Shown piece by piece: positions 50,516-59,483 of a stretch of 64,000 nucleotides of DNA. Positions within the stretch are counted from its first letter, which is position 1, and every line of letters begins with the position of its first letter. The DNA comes from Microbacterium sp. LWO14-1.2 (GTDB lineage Bacteria > Actinomycetota > Actinomycetes > Actinomycetales > Microbacteriaceae): positions 2,790,001-2,854,000 of the forward strand of contig NZ_CP151633.1 of assembly GCF_038397715.1 (NCBI RefSeq). Direction: 5' to 3'. Below the pieces are notes generated by a model. The model did not search any database, had not been told where the DNA came from, and saw nothing but the letters and a program-made list of their open reading frames with translations. Made by a program: the position numbers and the translations under genes.

Positions 50516-51892
50516 ATGAAGTATGCGGACTCGATCGTCGACCTCGTCGGCGACACGCCCCTCGTGAAGCTCCAGCACGTCACGGAGGGCATCGAGTGCA
50601 CCGTGCTGGTGAAGCTCGAGTACCTGAACCCCGGCGGGTCGGCGAAGGATCGCATCGCCTCGCGGATCATCGACGCGGCCGAGGCCTCGGGCGAGCTGAA
50701 GCCGGGCGGCACGATCGTCGAGCCCACGAGCGGCAACACGGGAGTGGGGCTCGCGCTCGTCGCGCAGCAGCGCGGGTACTCGTGCGTCTTCGTCGTGCCG
50801 GACAAGGTCGGCGAGGACAAGATCGACGTGCTGCGGGCCTACGGCGCGGAGGTCGTCGTGACGCCCACCTCGGTCGCCGCCGACAGTCCGGAGTCGTACT
50901 ACAGCGTGAGCGACCGATTGGCGCGTGAGATCCCCGGGGCGTTCAAGCCCAACCAGTACGAGAACCCGAACGGCCCGCGCAGCCACTACGAGACCACGGG
51001 GCCGGAGATCTGGCGCGACACCGACGGCGAGATCACGCACTTCGTGGCAGGCGTGGGCACGGGCGGCACGATCACGGGCACCGGTCGGTTCCTGCGCGAG
51101 GTCTCCGACGGCCGGGTGCGCATCATCGGCGTCGACCCCGAAGGCAGCGTCTACAGCGGCGGCACCGGTCGCCCGTACCTCGTCGAGGGGGTGGGGGAGG
51201 ACATCTGGCCCGGTGCGTACGACCCGTCCGTGCCGCACGAGATCGTCGCGGTCGACGACGCGGAGGCCTTCGCGATGACCCGGCGCCTCGCCCGCGAGGA
51301 GGGAATCCTCGTCGGCGGATCCAGCGGCATGGCGGTCGTCGGTGCGCTGCGCGTCGCCCGCGAGCTGCCGGCCGAGGCGGTCATGGTGGTGCTGCTGCCC
51401 GACGGCGGGCGCGGATACCTGAGCAAGATCTTCAACGACGGATGGATGCGCTCCTACGGGTTCAGCGACGTCGAGGAGGGCGAGACGGTCGCCGATGTGC
51501 TCGCGGCCCGCGCGACGCGACAGGGGGAGAGCATCCCCGACCTCGTGCACGCGCACCCCACCGACACCGTGCTCGAGGCCATCGGCCTGCTCACCGAATA
51601 CGAGGTGTCGCAGCTCGTCGTGCTCAGCGCCGAGCCTCCCGTGATGATGGGCGAAGTCGTCGGGACCGTCGACGAGAAGGGCCTGCTCGACCTGCTCTTC
51701 CGCGGTGAGGCGAAGGCGACGGATGCCGTGGGCGAGCACGTCGGGGAGAGGCTGCCGCTCATCGGCATCCACGCTCCCATAGCGCAGGCGCGCGCCGCGC
51801 TCGCCGACGCCGACGCGCTGCTCGTCACCGAGGGCGGACGCCCGCACACCGTGCTCACGCGGCAAGATCTGCTGTCGTACCTGTCGCGCTGA
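50516..51892 (+). CDS. cbs: Cystathionine beta-synthase
   Basis: 458 residues. The N-terminal fold-type II PLP domain carries Lys44 in NPGGSAKDRIA, the phosphate loop GTGGTITG and the substrate loop PTSGNTG. The C-terminal pair of CBS motifs (about 330-455: HAHPTDTVLEAIGLLTEYEVSQLVVLS ... LVTEGGRPHTVLTRQDLLSYL) is present. This distinguishes it from O-acetylserine sulfhydrylase, which lacks the CBS pair. It condenses homocysteine and serine to cystathionine in reverse transsulfuration. metB follows 53 nt downstream with its own leaderless promoter. Confidence 0.93.
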   Translation: MKYADSIVDLVGDTPLVKLQHVTEGIECTVLVKLEYLNPGGSAKDRIASRIIDAAEASGELKPGGTIVEPTSGNTGVGLALVAQQRGYSCVFVVPDKVGEDKIDVLRAYGAEVVVTPTSVAADSPESYYSVSDRLAREIPGAFKPNQYENPNGPRSHYETTGPEIWRDTDGEITHFVAGVGTGGTITGTGRFLREVSDGRVRIIGVDPEGSVYSGGTGRPYLVEGVGEDIWPGAYDPSVPHEIVAVDDAEAFAMTRRLAREEGILVGGSSGMAVVGALRVARELPAEAVMVVLLPDGGRGYLSKIFNDGWMRSYGFSDVEEGETVADVLAARATRQGESIPDLVHAHPTDTVLEAIGLLTEYEVSQLVVLSAEPPVMMGEVVGTVDEKGLLDLLFRGEAKATDAVGEHVGERLPLIGIHAPIAQARAALADADALLVTEGGRPHTVLTRQDLLSYLSR

Positions 51893-51933
51893 CGCCGGGC
51901 GTAACGGGACGGCCGGCACCCCGACCGCCGACG

Positions 51934-51939
51934 TAGGCT
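51934..51939 (+). promoter_or_regulatory. -10 box of leaderless metB
   Basis: TAGGCT ends 6 nt before the ATG at 51946. Confidence 0.4.
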
Positions 51940-51945
51940 GAGGGC

Positions 51946-53100
51946 ATGTCCGAGCACTCCTTCGCCACCCGAGCCATCCACGCGGGCCAGGAGCCCGATC
52001 CGACCACCGGATCGATCATCCCGCCGATCTACCAGGCGTCCACGCATGTGCAGGACGGCATCGGCGGCTTCCGCGAAGGGTACGAGTACAACCGCGCGGG
52101 CAACCCCACGCGCTCGTCGCTCGAGACGCAGCTCGCGGCGCTCGAGGGCGGCGCGCACGCCCTCTCCTTCGCGTCGGGCCTCGCGGCCGAGGACGCGCTG
52201 CTGCGCGGCATCCTCTCTCCCGGCGATCATGTGCTGCTCGGCAACGACGCGTACGGCGGCACGTATCGCCTGCTGACCAAGGTGCTGTCGAAGTGGGGCG
52301 TCGAGACGACGACCGTCGAGCTCTCCGACCTCGATGCGGTGCGCGCCGGCCTCCGCCCCGAGACGAGGATCATCTGGGTCGAGACACCCAGCAACCCGCT
52401 CCTGAAGATCGTCGACATCGCGGTGATCGCCGAGATCGCGCACGCCGCCGGGGCGATCGCGGTCGTGGACAACACCTTCGCCTCGCCGGCGCTGCAGCAG
52501 CCGCTCGCCCTGGGCGCCGACCTCGTCGTGCACTCCACCACCAAGTACCTCGGCGGGCACTCGGATGTGCTCGGCGGCGCCGTCGTGTTCGGCGACGACC
52601 GGTTCGTCGACGACGTCAAGTTCCAGCAGTTCGCGGTCGGCGCCGTGTCGGCGCCGTTCGACGCGTGGCTCACGACCCGCGGCATCAAGACCCTCGCGGT
52701 GCGCATGCGTCAGCACTCCGAGAACGCGCAGGCCGTGGCCGAGTGGGCGGCGGGGCGTGCGGAGTTCTCCGAGGTCTACTACCCGGGGCTCGCCGCGCAC
52801 GCCGGACACGACATCGCCGCTCGGCAGATGAGCGGATTCGGCGGGATGCTGTCGCTCGGCCTCGCCGCCGGGCCGGCCGCCGCGAAGGCCTTCGCGGAGT
52901 CGACCGAGCTGTTCCAGCTCGCGGAGTCGCTGGGCGGGGTCGAGTCGCTGATCGGCTACCCGCCGGACATGACGCACGCCTCGGTGCGCGGCACGGAACT
53001 CGCCGTGCCCGAGAACGTCGTGCGACTCTCGGTCGGCATCGAGGACGTCTCGGACCTCCTCGCCGACCTCGACGAAGCGCTCTCCCGCACCGCGCGCTGA
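51946..53100 (+). CDS. metB: Cystathionine gamma-synthase / gamma-lyase
   Basis: 384 residues of the Cys/Met metabolism PLP family: FATRAIHAGQEPDPTTGSIIPPIYQASTHVQ at the start, the Tyr-containing YEYNRAGNPTRSSLE, SGLAAEDALL, WVETPSNPLLKIVDI and the PLP lysine Lys200 in VHSTTKYLGGHSD. Sequence does not separate synthase from lyase. Next to cystathionine beta-synthase, the lyase direction (cystathionine to cysteine) is likely in vivo. Confidence 0.93.
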   Translation: MSEHSFATRAIHAGQEPDPTTGSIIPPIYQASTHVQDGIGGFREGYEYNRAGNPTRSSLETQLAALEGGAHALSFASGLAAEDALLRGILSPGDHVLLGNDAYGGTYRLLTKVLSKWGVETTTVELSDLDAVRAGLRPETRIIWVETPSNPLLKIVDIAVIAEIAHAAGAIAVVDNTFASPALQQPLALGADLVVHSTTKYLGGHSDVLGGAVVFGDDRFVDDVKFQQFAVGAVSAPFDAWLTTRGIKTLAVRMRQHSENAQAVAEWAAGRAEFSEVYYPGLAAHAGHDIAARQMSGFGGMLSLGLAAGPAAAKAFAESTELFQLAESLGGVESLIGYPPDMTHASVRGTELAVPENVVRLSVGIEDVSDLLADLDEALSRTAR

Positions 53101-53132
53101 CGGTCGGCGGGCTGGTCGCGGCCGACAGGGAG

Positions 53133-53164
53133 TAGCATGGATGCTTCGCTCGAATCGATTCGAG
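53133..53164 (+). promoter_or_regulatory. Promoter and 16-bp palindromic operator of the MFS exporter
   Basis: CTCGAATCGATTCGAG (53149-53164) is a perfect palindrome placed about 10 bp after TAGCAT (53133-53138), a -10 match. It would cover the transcription start and leader. No regulator gene is adjacent. Confidence 0.6.
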
Positions 53165-53191
53165 AACCATCCCCCTCCCCGGAAAGCCCCT

Positions 53192-54556
53192 GTGTCTGAC
53201 GCGCCCCGCACCGATTCCGTCCCCACCGCCCCTGCTCCCGAGCGCACCGCGACCGGGAGCATCCGCGTGCCCTCCGCGACCGGGGCGATCCGCACGCTCG
53301 GCGCGAACCCGGCCACCGCGCCGATCATGCTGCACCCCGGCGACTCGATCTCGAACGGCCGCCGGGCGCTGTACATCGTGCTGCTCGGTGCGCTGACCGC
53401 GCTCGGCCCGTTCACCATCGACCTCTACCTGCCCGCCTTCCCGGTGCTGGAAGAGGACTTCCAGACCACCGCGGCGGCGGTGCAGCTCACCCTGACCGGC
53501 ACGATGATCGGGTTCGCGCTCGGCCAGCTCGTCGTCGGACCGCTCAGCGACAAGGTCGGCCGCCGCATCCCGCTCATCGCCGTGACCGCGCTGCACGTGC
53601 TCGCGAGCTTCGCCGCCGCGTTCGCGCCGACGCTGCCGCTGCTGGGCGGCGCGCGCGTGCTGATGGGCGTGGGCGCTGCCGCGGGCGGCGTCGTCGCGAT
53701 GGCGATCGTGCGCGACCTGTTCGGCGGACGCCGGCTCGTCGTGATGCTCTCCCGCCTCGCACTGGTCTCGGGCGTGGCACCCGTCGCGGCACCTCTCATC
53801 GGCTCCTGGCTGCTGACCCTCATGCCGTGGCAGGGTATCTTCATCGTGCTGGCGCTGTACGGCGTCGTCATGCTCGTCTCGGCACTCATCTTCGTGCCCG
53901 AGACACTGCCCGTCGCCCGGCGCCAGGAGAAGGGCGGAGCGACCGTCCTGCAGCGCTACCGTTCCGTGTTCTCCGACCGCGTGTTCATCGGAGTGCTGAT
54001 CATCGGCGGCATGACCTTCTCCGGGCTCTTCTCCTACCTGTCGGCCTCGCCGTTCCTCTTCCAGCAGACGCACGGCCTCGACGCGCAGCAGTACGGTCTG
54101 CTCTTCGCCGTGAACTCGCTCGGAGTCGTGCTCGGGGTGCAGACGGCATCCCGACTCGCCGCGCGCTTCGGGCCGCAGTGGGTGATGGCGTACTCGACCG
54201 CGGTGCTGCTGCTCGCGGGCGCGGCGATCATCGTGACCGACCAGCTCGGCCTCGGGCTCTGGGGCACCGTCGTGCCGCTCTTCTTCTTCATGACGGCGTG
54301 CGGTTTCACGTTCCCGAACGTCCAGGTGCTCGCGCTCGACCGGCACGGCAAGGCCGCCGGCACCGCGGCATCCGTCATCGGCGCCACGAACTTCGGCGTC
54401 GCAGGACTGATCTCGCCCATCGTCGGGTGGATCTCGAAGGGCGCGGGGATCACCGCGACGACCATGGCATCCGTCATGGTCGGTTGCGCTGCGATCGCCG
54501 TCCTGTCGCTCTGGCTCATCGTGCGGCCCCGGAGCGTCGGGATGCTCGCTCCCTGA
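53192..54556 (+). CDS. MFS drug exporter, Bcr/CflA type
   Basis: 454 residues with 12 membrane helices after a Pro/Thr/Ala-rich N-terminal tail of about 50 residues. Helix 1-2 carries GPFTIDLYLPAFPVLEEDF, the Bcr/CflA signature. The family loop GPLSDKVGRRIPL follows, then ARVLMGVGAAAGGVVAMAIVRDLF. Members export bicyclomycin, chloramphenicol, sulfonamides or other drugs. GTG 53192 with GGAAAG upstream is chosen; the frame opens earlier at 53141, but that ATG precedes the palindrome and has no ribosome site. The perfect palindrome at the promoter suggests repressor control by drug. Confidence 0.87.
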   Translation: MSDAPRTDSVPTAPAPERTATGSIRVPSATGAIRTLGANPATAPIMLHPGDSISNGRRALYIVLLGALTALGPFTIDLYLPAFPVLEEDFQTTAAAVQLTLTGTMIGFALGQLVVGPLSDKVGRRIPLIAVTALHVLASFAAAFAPTLPLLGGARVLMGVGAAAGGVVAMAIVRDLFGGRRLVVMLSRLALVSGVAPVAAPLIGSWLLTLMPWQGIFIVLALYGVVMLVSALIFVPETLPVARRQEKGGATVLQRYRSVFSDRVFIGVLIIGGMTFSGLFSYLSASPFLFQQTHGLDAQQYGLLFAVNSLGVVLGVQTASRLAARFGPQWVMAYSTAVLLLAGAAIIVTDQLGLGLWGTVVPLFFFMTACGFTFPNVQVLALDRHGKAAGTAASVIGATNFGVAGLISPIVGWISKGAGITATTMASVMVGCAAIAVLSLWLIVRPRSVGMLAP

Positions 54557-54587
54557 TCCTTCAGCCTTCACCCGGCAGAATGGTCCG

Positions 54588-55217
54588 ATGAGATCACGAA
54601 CGCTGCTGTGGTGGGGAATCGGGTTGCTGGCGGCGGCGGCGGCCCTGGGAGCGGTGATCGTGTTCGGCTACACCGAGCCCCCGGGCTTCGACAGCTGGTG
54701 GAACAGCGAGATCGTCGAGAACCGCGCCGACTGGATGCTGACGGGTGCCCTCGTGCTCGACCACATCGGCGGGGGATGGGTGGCGATCCTCGCGGTGCCG
54801 CTGCTCGTGATCGTCGCCCTCCTGCTCGCCCGACGCTGGCGCGGCGCCGTGTTCGCGGCCGTGGCGTTCCTTGCGAGTGCCGCCCTCGTGCAGCTGCTGA
54901 AGAACCTGTTCGGCCGTGCCCGCCCGGAGGACATGATCGTGGTGAGCGACTTCGGGTCGTTCCCCTCGGGTCACACCGCCAACGCCGCGACGATCGCCAT
55001 CGTGCTCTACCTGCTCTTCCCGCGGCTGTGGGTCGCGATCGTCGGCGCCCTCTGGATCGTCGCCATGGCCCTGTCGCGCACGCTGCTCTCGGTGCACTGG
55101 GCGACCGATACGGTCGGCGGAGCGCTCGTCGGCTCCAGCGCCGTGCTGCTCGTCGCCGCCATCATGCTGCCGTGGGCGCGCACGACGTCGAAGCGCATCC
55201 CCAGCCGGATAGGCTGA
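54588..55217 (+). CDS. PAP2-family membrane phosphatase
   Basis: 209 residues with about six membrane helices and the three PAP2 motifs in order: KNLFGRARPED (K-x6-RP), PSGHTANAA and SRTLLSVHWATDTVGG (SR-x5-H-x3-D). Such enzymes dephosphorylate undecaprenyl pyrophosphate or phosphatidic acid at the membrane surface. CAGAAT lies 6 nt upstream of the ATG, so the gene may be leaderless. Confidence 0.92.
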   Translation: MRSRTLLWWGIGLLAAAAALGAVIVFGYTEPPGFDSWWNSEIVENRADWMLTGALVLDHIGGGWVAILAVPLLVIVALLLARRWRGAVFAAVAFLASAALVQLLKNLFGRARPEDMIVVSDFGSFPSGHTANAATIAIVLYLLFPRLWVAIVGALWIVAMALSRTLLSVHWATDTVGGALVGSSAVLLVAAIMLPWARTTSKRIPSRIG

Positions 55218-55249
55218 CCACGTCCCCCAGCACTCATCGAGGAGTCGTC

Positions 55250-55852
55250 GTGTCCCGCATCCGCCCGTATCGCCCCTCCGATCGCGCCGCCCTGTACGAG
55301 GTGTGCGTGAAGACCGCGGATGCCGGGAAGGATGCGACCGGCATCTTCTCGGACGACGAGCTGTGGGGCGACCTCTTCGCCGCACCGTATGCCGAGCGGC
55401 ACCCCGATCTCGCATGGGTCGTCGAATCCGATGACGAGCGGGTGATCGGCTACATCGTCGCGACCGACGACACCGAGGCGTTCCAGACCTGGTTCCGCGA
55501 CGAGTGGTGGCCGGCGCTGACGACCAAGTACCCGCGTGCGGCCGACCCCTCGACCCGCGAGGAGAAGATGGTCGAGTACGGGTACCGGCAGGCTCCGGGC
55601 ACCAACGCGCTGGCCGGCGACTACCCCGCGCACCTGCACATCGACCTGCTGCCCGAGACGCAGGGCCAGGGCCTCGGCCGGCGACTCATCGAGACGCTGT
55701 TCGCCGAGCTCACCCGCCGTGGAGTCCCCGCCCTGCACCTCGGTATGGACCCCAAGAACCTCGGTGCCGCCGCTTTCTACGAGCGCCTCGGCATGACGCC
55801 GCTGCCCGCCGAACCGGGCGGTCAGAGCTACGGCGTGACGTTCCCGCGATAA
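55250..55852 (+). CDS. GNAT-family N-acetyltransferase
   Basis: 200 residues: SRIRPYRPSDRAALYEVC at the start, a long variable insertion, the acetyl-CoA loop LHIDLLPETQGQGLGRRLIETLF (Q-x-x-G-x-G) and the C-terminal LHLGMDPKNLGAAAFYERLGM strand-helix. The insertion and the 'TWFRDEWWPAL' segment resemble relatives described as O-GlcNAcase-linked acetyltransferases; the acceptor is unknown. GTG start after GAGGAG. Confidence 0.85.
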   Translation: MSRIRPYRPSDRAALYEVCVKTADAGKDATGIFSDDELWGDLFAAPYAERHPDLAWVVESDDERVIGYIVATDDTEAFQTWFRDEWWPALTTKYPRAADPSTREEKMVEYGYRQAPGTNALAGDYPAHLHIDLLPETQGQGLGRRLIETLFAELTRRGVPALHLGMDPKNLGAAAFYERLGMTPLPAEPGGQSYGVTFPR

Positions 55853-55864
55853 GCGCCTCTGGCG

Positions 55865-55924
55865 GAGACGATGAAAGGGCCCCACTTCGTGAGGCCCTTT
55901 CATCGTCTGGCGGTGACGGCGGGA
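55865..55924. repeat. 60-bp repeat, copy A: terminator plus 17-nt tRNA-Ser 3' fragment
   Basis: This copy matches 55973-56032 at 58 of 60 positions, exactly 108 bp apart. It contains the hairpin AAAGGGCC/GGCCCTTT and then the 17 nt that end tRNA-Ser including the encoded CCA (complement at 55908-55924), but no further tRNA sequence. Confidence 0.9.
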
Positions 55925-55972
55925 CTCCGCTCTTCGCTGCGCTCAGGGCTCCCCGAATCCCCCAGTGCTCGA

Positions 55973-56032
55973 GAGACGACAAAAGGGCCCCACTTCGTGA
56001 GGCCCTTTCATCGTCTGGCGGTGACGGCGGGA
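55973..56032. repeat. 60-bp repeat, copy B: tRNA-Ser terminator and 3' end
   Basis: The intact copy. AAAGGGCC/GGCCCTTT (55982-55989 and 56001-56008) forms the tRNA-Ser terminator (on the minus strand it is followed by TTTTG), and the right end enters the tRNA. Confidence 0.9.
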
Positions 56033-56103
56033 TTCGAACCCGCGGTTGCTTGCACAACACACGCTTTCCAAGCGTGCTCCTTCGGCCGCTCGGACACGTC
56101 ACC
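56016..56103 (-). tRNA. trnS: tRNA-Ser (anticodon GGA)
   Basis: An 88-nt class II cloverleaf including an encoded CCA. Acceptor GGTGACG pairs with CGTCACC, the anticodon loop TTGGAAA contains GGA, a long variable arm TGTTGTGCAAGCA follows, and the T-arm is GGGTTCGAATCCC. It is terminated by the hairpin of repeat copy B. A 17-nt copy of its 3' end lies 108 bp further on. Confidence 0.95.
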
Positions 56104-56331
56104 AGGGAACAACCTGAACAGTCTATCCGATTGGATGACGAGCCCACGACCAGGCCGCTGCCGGGTGGGGAGCCACGGCGCTCGCCTCGTTCGCGCCGTG
56201 TCGAAGAATATTGCCACTCTGCGGGCTTCTTCGTAGCGTCGAACGGCTTCGCGACTTCATGCGAGGACGGCATCCCGCGAGAAAGCGATGTCGCCACTAT
56301 CCCTCGGAGTGATGTCCGGGAAAGGACCGGA
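56104..56331. other. Gap between tRNA-Ser and the ABC-2 operon
   Basis: 228 bp that must hold the divergent promoters of tRNA-Ser and the ABC exporter. No convincing pair of boxes was found and no gene is apparent. Confidence 0.4.
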
Positions 56332-57048
56332 ATGCACAAGCATGCGATCGAGGTCAGGGGAGTCACGAAGCGCTTCGGCGGGAGGCTCGCGGTCGACGAC
56401 CTCTCGTTCGCCGTGCCGCACGGGTCGATCGTCGGTCTGCTGGGGCCCAACGGCGCGGGCAAGTCCACGACGTTGCGCACGATCGTCGGCCTGCTCGCCC
56501 CGACGAGCGGCGATGCGCTCATCGACGGTCGTCCGTTCGCGGCACTCGAGAACCCGGCCGTTCATGTGGGCGTCCACATGGACGGCTTCGGCTTCGAAGG
56601 GGCGATCACCGCTCGTCGTCACCTCGAGATCTCCCGCCTCGCGGCCGGAGCGCCCCGAGGTCGCGTCGACGAGGTCCTCGACGAGGTCGGGCTCACGGAC
56701 GACGCCCGCCGCCGGGTGAAGACCTTCTCTACCGGCATGGCACAGCGGCTCGGACTGGCTGCGGCCCTGATCGGCTCGCCCCGAACGCTGATCCTGGACG
56801 AGCCGGCGAACGGACTCGATCCCGACGGCATCCGCTGGCTGCGCGGGTTCCTCCGTCGTTTCGCCGAGCGTGGCGGGACCGTGCTGGTCGCCAGTCACCA
56901 GCTCGCCGAGCTCGAGCAGGTCGTCGATCAGGTGATCGTCATCAAGCGACGGGTCCTCTTCGCGGGTCGTCTGCAGGATCTCGTCACGAGCGACGCGGAG
57001 TCGCTGGAGAGCAAGTACTTCGACCTCGTGGAAGGAACACAGACATGA
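56332..57048 (+). CDS. ABC-2-type exporter, ATP-binding protein
   Basis: 238 residues: Walker A GPNGAGKST, Q-loop replaced by a VGVHMDGFGFEG segment, signature FSTGMAQRLGLAAALIG, Walker B TLILDEPANGLDPDG and switch His in LVASHQLAELEQ. This is the DRA/BcrA-like subgroup of bacitracin- or antibiotic-resistance exporters. AAAGGA precedes the ATG. It overlaps the first permease gene by 4 nt. Confidence 0.92.
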   Translation: MHKHAIEVRGVTKRFGGRLAVDDLSFAVPHGSIVGLLGPNGAGKSTTLRTIVGLLAPTSGDALIDGRPFAALENPAVHVGVHMDGFGFEGAITARRHLEISRLAAGAPRGRVDEVLDEVGLTDDARRRVKTFSTGMAQRLGLAAALIGSPRTLILDEPANGLDPDGIRWLRGFLRRFAERGGTVLVASHQLAELEQVVDQVIVIKRRVLFAGRLQDLVTSDAESLESKYFDLVEGTQT

Positions 57049-57773
57049 ACGGCGTCGTCCGTAGCGAGATGCTGCGCTCCGTGAGCGGGTTCTCCATGCT
57101 CGCGGTCGCCCTGATCGCCCTGCTCCTGCCCGTGTTCGTGCTCGTCTCGCACGGCGAGAGGCTCGATCTCACGGGACTCGACGGCCCTACGGCCACGGCA
57201 CGGCTGCTCGAGCCGCTCGCCTGGTCGGCGGTCTCGGCGGCGTTCGTCAGCGCCTACGGTGTGACTCGGGAGACGTACTACGCGTCGATGGACAGGACCC
57301 TCGCCGGCGTAGCCTTCCCGCGGGCGTTCGCGGGAAAGCTGATCAGCGGAGCGCTCGTCTCGCTCGCCCTCTCCGTGCTGCTCGACCTGGTCTGGACGGT
57401 CGCCGTCTCCGCCGCGCTCACGCAGAGCGGGCTGTCGCTCGCCCTCACCCCCGATACGGCGCGGCTGTACGCCGGCGCGCTGCTCGGGGCGGTTCTCGGC
57501 GCGCTCTGCGGCGGAGCGGTCGGCTGGATCGCAAGGAACTACTACGTGGCGGCCGCCGTCATCCTGGTGCTGCCGATGGCCCTCGACTTCGCGCTGCTGC
57601 GCGCGATGCCCGAGATCGCCAGGTTCTCGCCGGCCCTCGTCCTCGTCGCACTCGGTGTTCCCGGCCACGAGTACCGTCTGCTCGCCTTCGGTCCGGCTCT
57701 GAGCGCCGCCCTCGTCTGGACGGCCGGGCTGATCGCGGTCGCGTGGATCCGAGGTCGACGGAGCCTCGTGTGA
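57045..57773 (+). CDS. ABC-2-type exporter, membrane subunit 1
   Basis: 242 residues with six predicted membrane helices, beginning NGVVRSEMLRSVSGFSMLAVALIALLLPVFVLVSHG. A conserved GVTRETYYASMDRTLAGVAFPRAFAGKLISG loop lies between helices 2 and 3, typical of ABC-2 permeases. ATGA overlap with the ATPase gene and GTGA overlap with the next permease indicate one coupled operon. Confidence 0.85.
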   Translation: MNGVVRSEMLRSVSGFSMLAVALIALLLPVFVLVSHGERLDLTGLDGPTATARLLEPLAWSAVSAAFVSAYGVTRETYYASMDRTLAGVAFPRAFAGKLISGALVSLALSVLLDLVWTVAVSAALTQSGLSLALTPDTARLYAGALLGAVLGALCGGAVGWIARNYYVAAAVILVLPMALDFALLRAMPEIARFSPALVLVALGVPGHEYRLLAFGPALSAALVWTAGLIAVAWIRGRRSLV

Positions 57774-58504
57774 TCGGGCGGGCCCTGCGTGCCCAGGCGC
57801 GCAGCGCCGCGGGCGACATCGTCCTGCTCTGGGCGGCCGTGGCGGCGTTCGGGATGTCGCTGTCGCTGGTCACGATCATCCCTCCTGAGTTCGCCGACGC
57901 ACCCGCTGAACTCCGCGCGGCCCTGGCCGCACCGTTCGGTGCCGTGCTGGCGACTTACGGAAGCATCCTCGCCGCTGCGTACGGCTCGTTCCGCTACACC
58001 GTCGACCGACGCGACGGGGTCGTCGCCCAGAGGCTGATGCTGCAGCGGCGGTGGCCGACCCTGCTGGCCAGGATGCCCGCGTCGGCGGTCGGCGGCGCGA
58101 TCGTGGCGGCGGCGGCGCTCGGCGGGGGTCATCTGGCACTGGCTGTCTCGGGGGCCGGGGCGTCCGTCGACGGTGGGGCGGTTGCTTCCGCCCTCGCTCT
58201 CGGCGCCGCGGCCGCACTGTGGGGCTTGGGTCTGGGCGTCGTGGTGCGGGTGCACCTGCTGGCGCTGTTCCTCGCGCCGATGTCGCTCGGGGGTGCTCTC
58301 CTGGTCGCGATGCTCTGGCCGGACGGCGCCGTCTACCTGCCGCTGGTCGCGTTGCTCGAGGCTCTCCGGTTCGACGTCACAGCCGTCGGGATCGGGCGGG
58401 GCAGCGCCCTGGACGCATCGCTCGCTGCCGTGGTCGGCGCGAGCTGGGTGGCCGTGATGCTGCTCGCCTCCTCCCTCGTGTTCATGCGACGCGACGTGCG
58501 GTGA
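57770..58504 (+). CDS. ABC-2-type exporter, membrane subunit 2
   Basis: 244 residues with six membrane helices; the loop AYGSFRYTVDRRDGVVAQRLMLQRRWPTLLARMPASAVGG corresponds to the same region of subunit 1, so the two are diverged paralogues forming a heterodimer. GTG 57770 overlaps the preceding TGA. The exported compound is unknown. Confidence 0.82.
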   Translation: MIGRALRAQARSAAGDIVLLWAAVAAFGMSLSLVTIIPPEFADAPAELRAALAAPFGAVLATYGSILAAAYGSFRYTVDRRDGVVAQRLMLQRRWPTLLARMPASAVGGAIVAAAALGGGHLALAVSGAGASVDGGAVASALALGAAAALWGLGLGVVVRVHLLALFLAPMSLGGALLVAMLWPDGAVYLPLVALLEALRFDVTAVGIGRGSALDASLAAVVGASWVAVMLLASSLVFMRRDVR

Positions 58505-58525
58505 CCCGCGCGCAGCCACGGCCCG

Positions 58526-58531
58526 TAAAAT
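58526..58531 (+). promoter_or_regulatory. -10 box of leaderless trhO
   Basis: TAAAAT ends 6 nt before the GTG start at 58538. Confidence 0.45.
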
Positions 58532-58537
58532 CGCTGG

Positions 58538-59428
58538 GTGGCAACCCCCAAGATCGTGCTCTTCTACGTGTTCACCCCGCTCGCGGACCCCGAGGCGATC
58601 CGTGTGTGGCAGCGCGATCTCGGAGAGGCGCTGGGCCTGCGCGGACGGCTGATCATCTCGAAGGACGGCATCAACGGCACCCTCGGCGGCGACCTGCCCG
58701 TGCTGAAGCGGTGGGCGAGGTCTTTCCGTTCCTACGCGCCGTTCCGTGACGTCGACCTCAAGTGGAGCGAGGGCACCGGCGTCGACGCCGAAGGCCGCAG
58801 CCTCGATTTCCCGAAGCTCAGCGTGAAGGTGCGCGACGAGATCGTCTCGTTCGGTGCGCCGGGAGAGCTCCGCGTCGACGAGCACGGCGTCGTCGGAGGC
58901 GGCGCGCGCTTGAGCCCGGAGGACCTGCACGAGCTGGTGGAGGAACGCGGCGACGACGTCGTGTTCTTCGACGGCCGCAACGCGCTCGAGGCGCAGATCG
59001 GCCGGTTCCGCGGTGCGGTGGTGCCCGACACCGACACGACTCGGGACTTCGTGCAGCTGCTCGACTCCGGCGCCTACGACGATCTCAAGGGCAAGCCGAT
59101 CGTCACGTACTGCACCGGCGGGATCCGCTGCGAGGTGCTCTCCAGCCTGATGACGTCGCGCGGCTTCGGCGAGGTGTACCAGCTCGAGGGCGGCATCGTC
59201 CGCTACGGCGAGAAGTACGGCGACGACGGCCTCTGGGACGGCTCGCTCTACGTGTTCGACAAGCGCGGATCGGTCGACTTCTCCGATCACGCGGCCGTGA
59301 TCGGCGTCTGCGAAGGATGCGGTGCCGCGACCAAGCGCACCGCCAACTGCCCCGATCCCTCCTGCCGCACCCAGTTCGTGGTGTGCGAGGCGTGCGACGC
59401 CGTCCGCTGCCCGGCGCACGCCGCCTGA
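58538..59428 (+). CDS. trhO: tRNA uridine hydroxylase TrhO / rhodanese-domain protein
   Basis: 296 residues with the TrhO (YceA) plan: an N-terminal acylphosphatase-like domain ([46 protein letters not shown]), a rhodanese domain with active Cys192 in [11 protein letters not shown], and a C-terminal Cys-rich zinc-like region ([34 protein letters not shown]). TrhO forms 5-hydroxyuridine at tRNA position 34. GTG start, leaderless pattern. Confidence 0.92.
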   Translation: MATPKIVLFYVFTPLADPEAIRVWQRDLGEALGLRGRLIISKDGINGTLGGDLPVLKRWARSFRSYAPFRDVDLKWSEGTGVDAEGRSLDFPKLSVKVRDEIVSFGAPGELRVDEHGVVGGGARLSPEDLHELVEERGDDVVFFDGRNALEAQIGRFRGAVVPDTDTTRDFVQLLDSGAYDDLKGKPIVTYCTGGIRCEVLSSLMTSRGFGEVYQLEGGIVRYGEKYGDDGLWDGSLYVFDKRGSVDFSDHAAVIGVCEGCGAATKRTANCPDPSCRTQFVVCEACDAVRCPAHAA

Positions 59429-59483
59429 CTCTCCGGCCGACGCAGGGCCCACCGCGCTGCGCTGCGTCGCGGTCACGAAGACG

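Noticed and set aside
50516..51892. O-acetylserine sulfhydrylase (cysK)
   Set aside because: The protein is about 150 residues longer and carries a C-terminal CBS pair, and metB lies next to it.
53141..53191. ATG at 53141 as the MFS start
   Set aside because: It would lie upstream of the promoter palindrome, adds a poorly conserved peptide and lacks a ribosome site; GTG 53192 is better placed.
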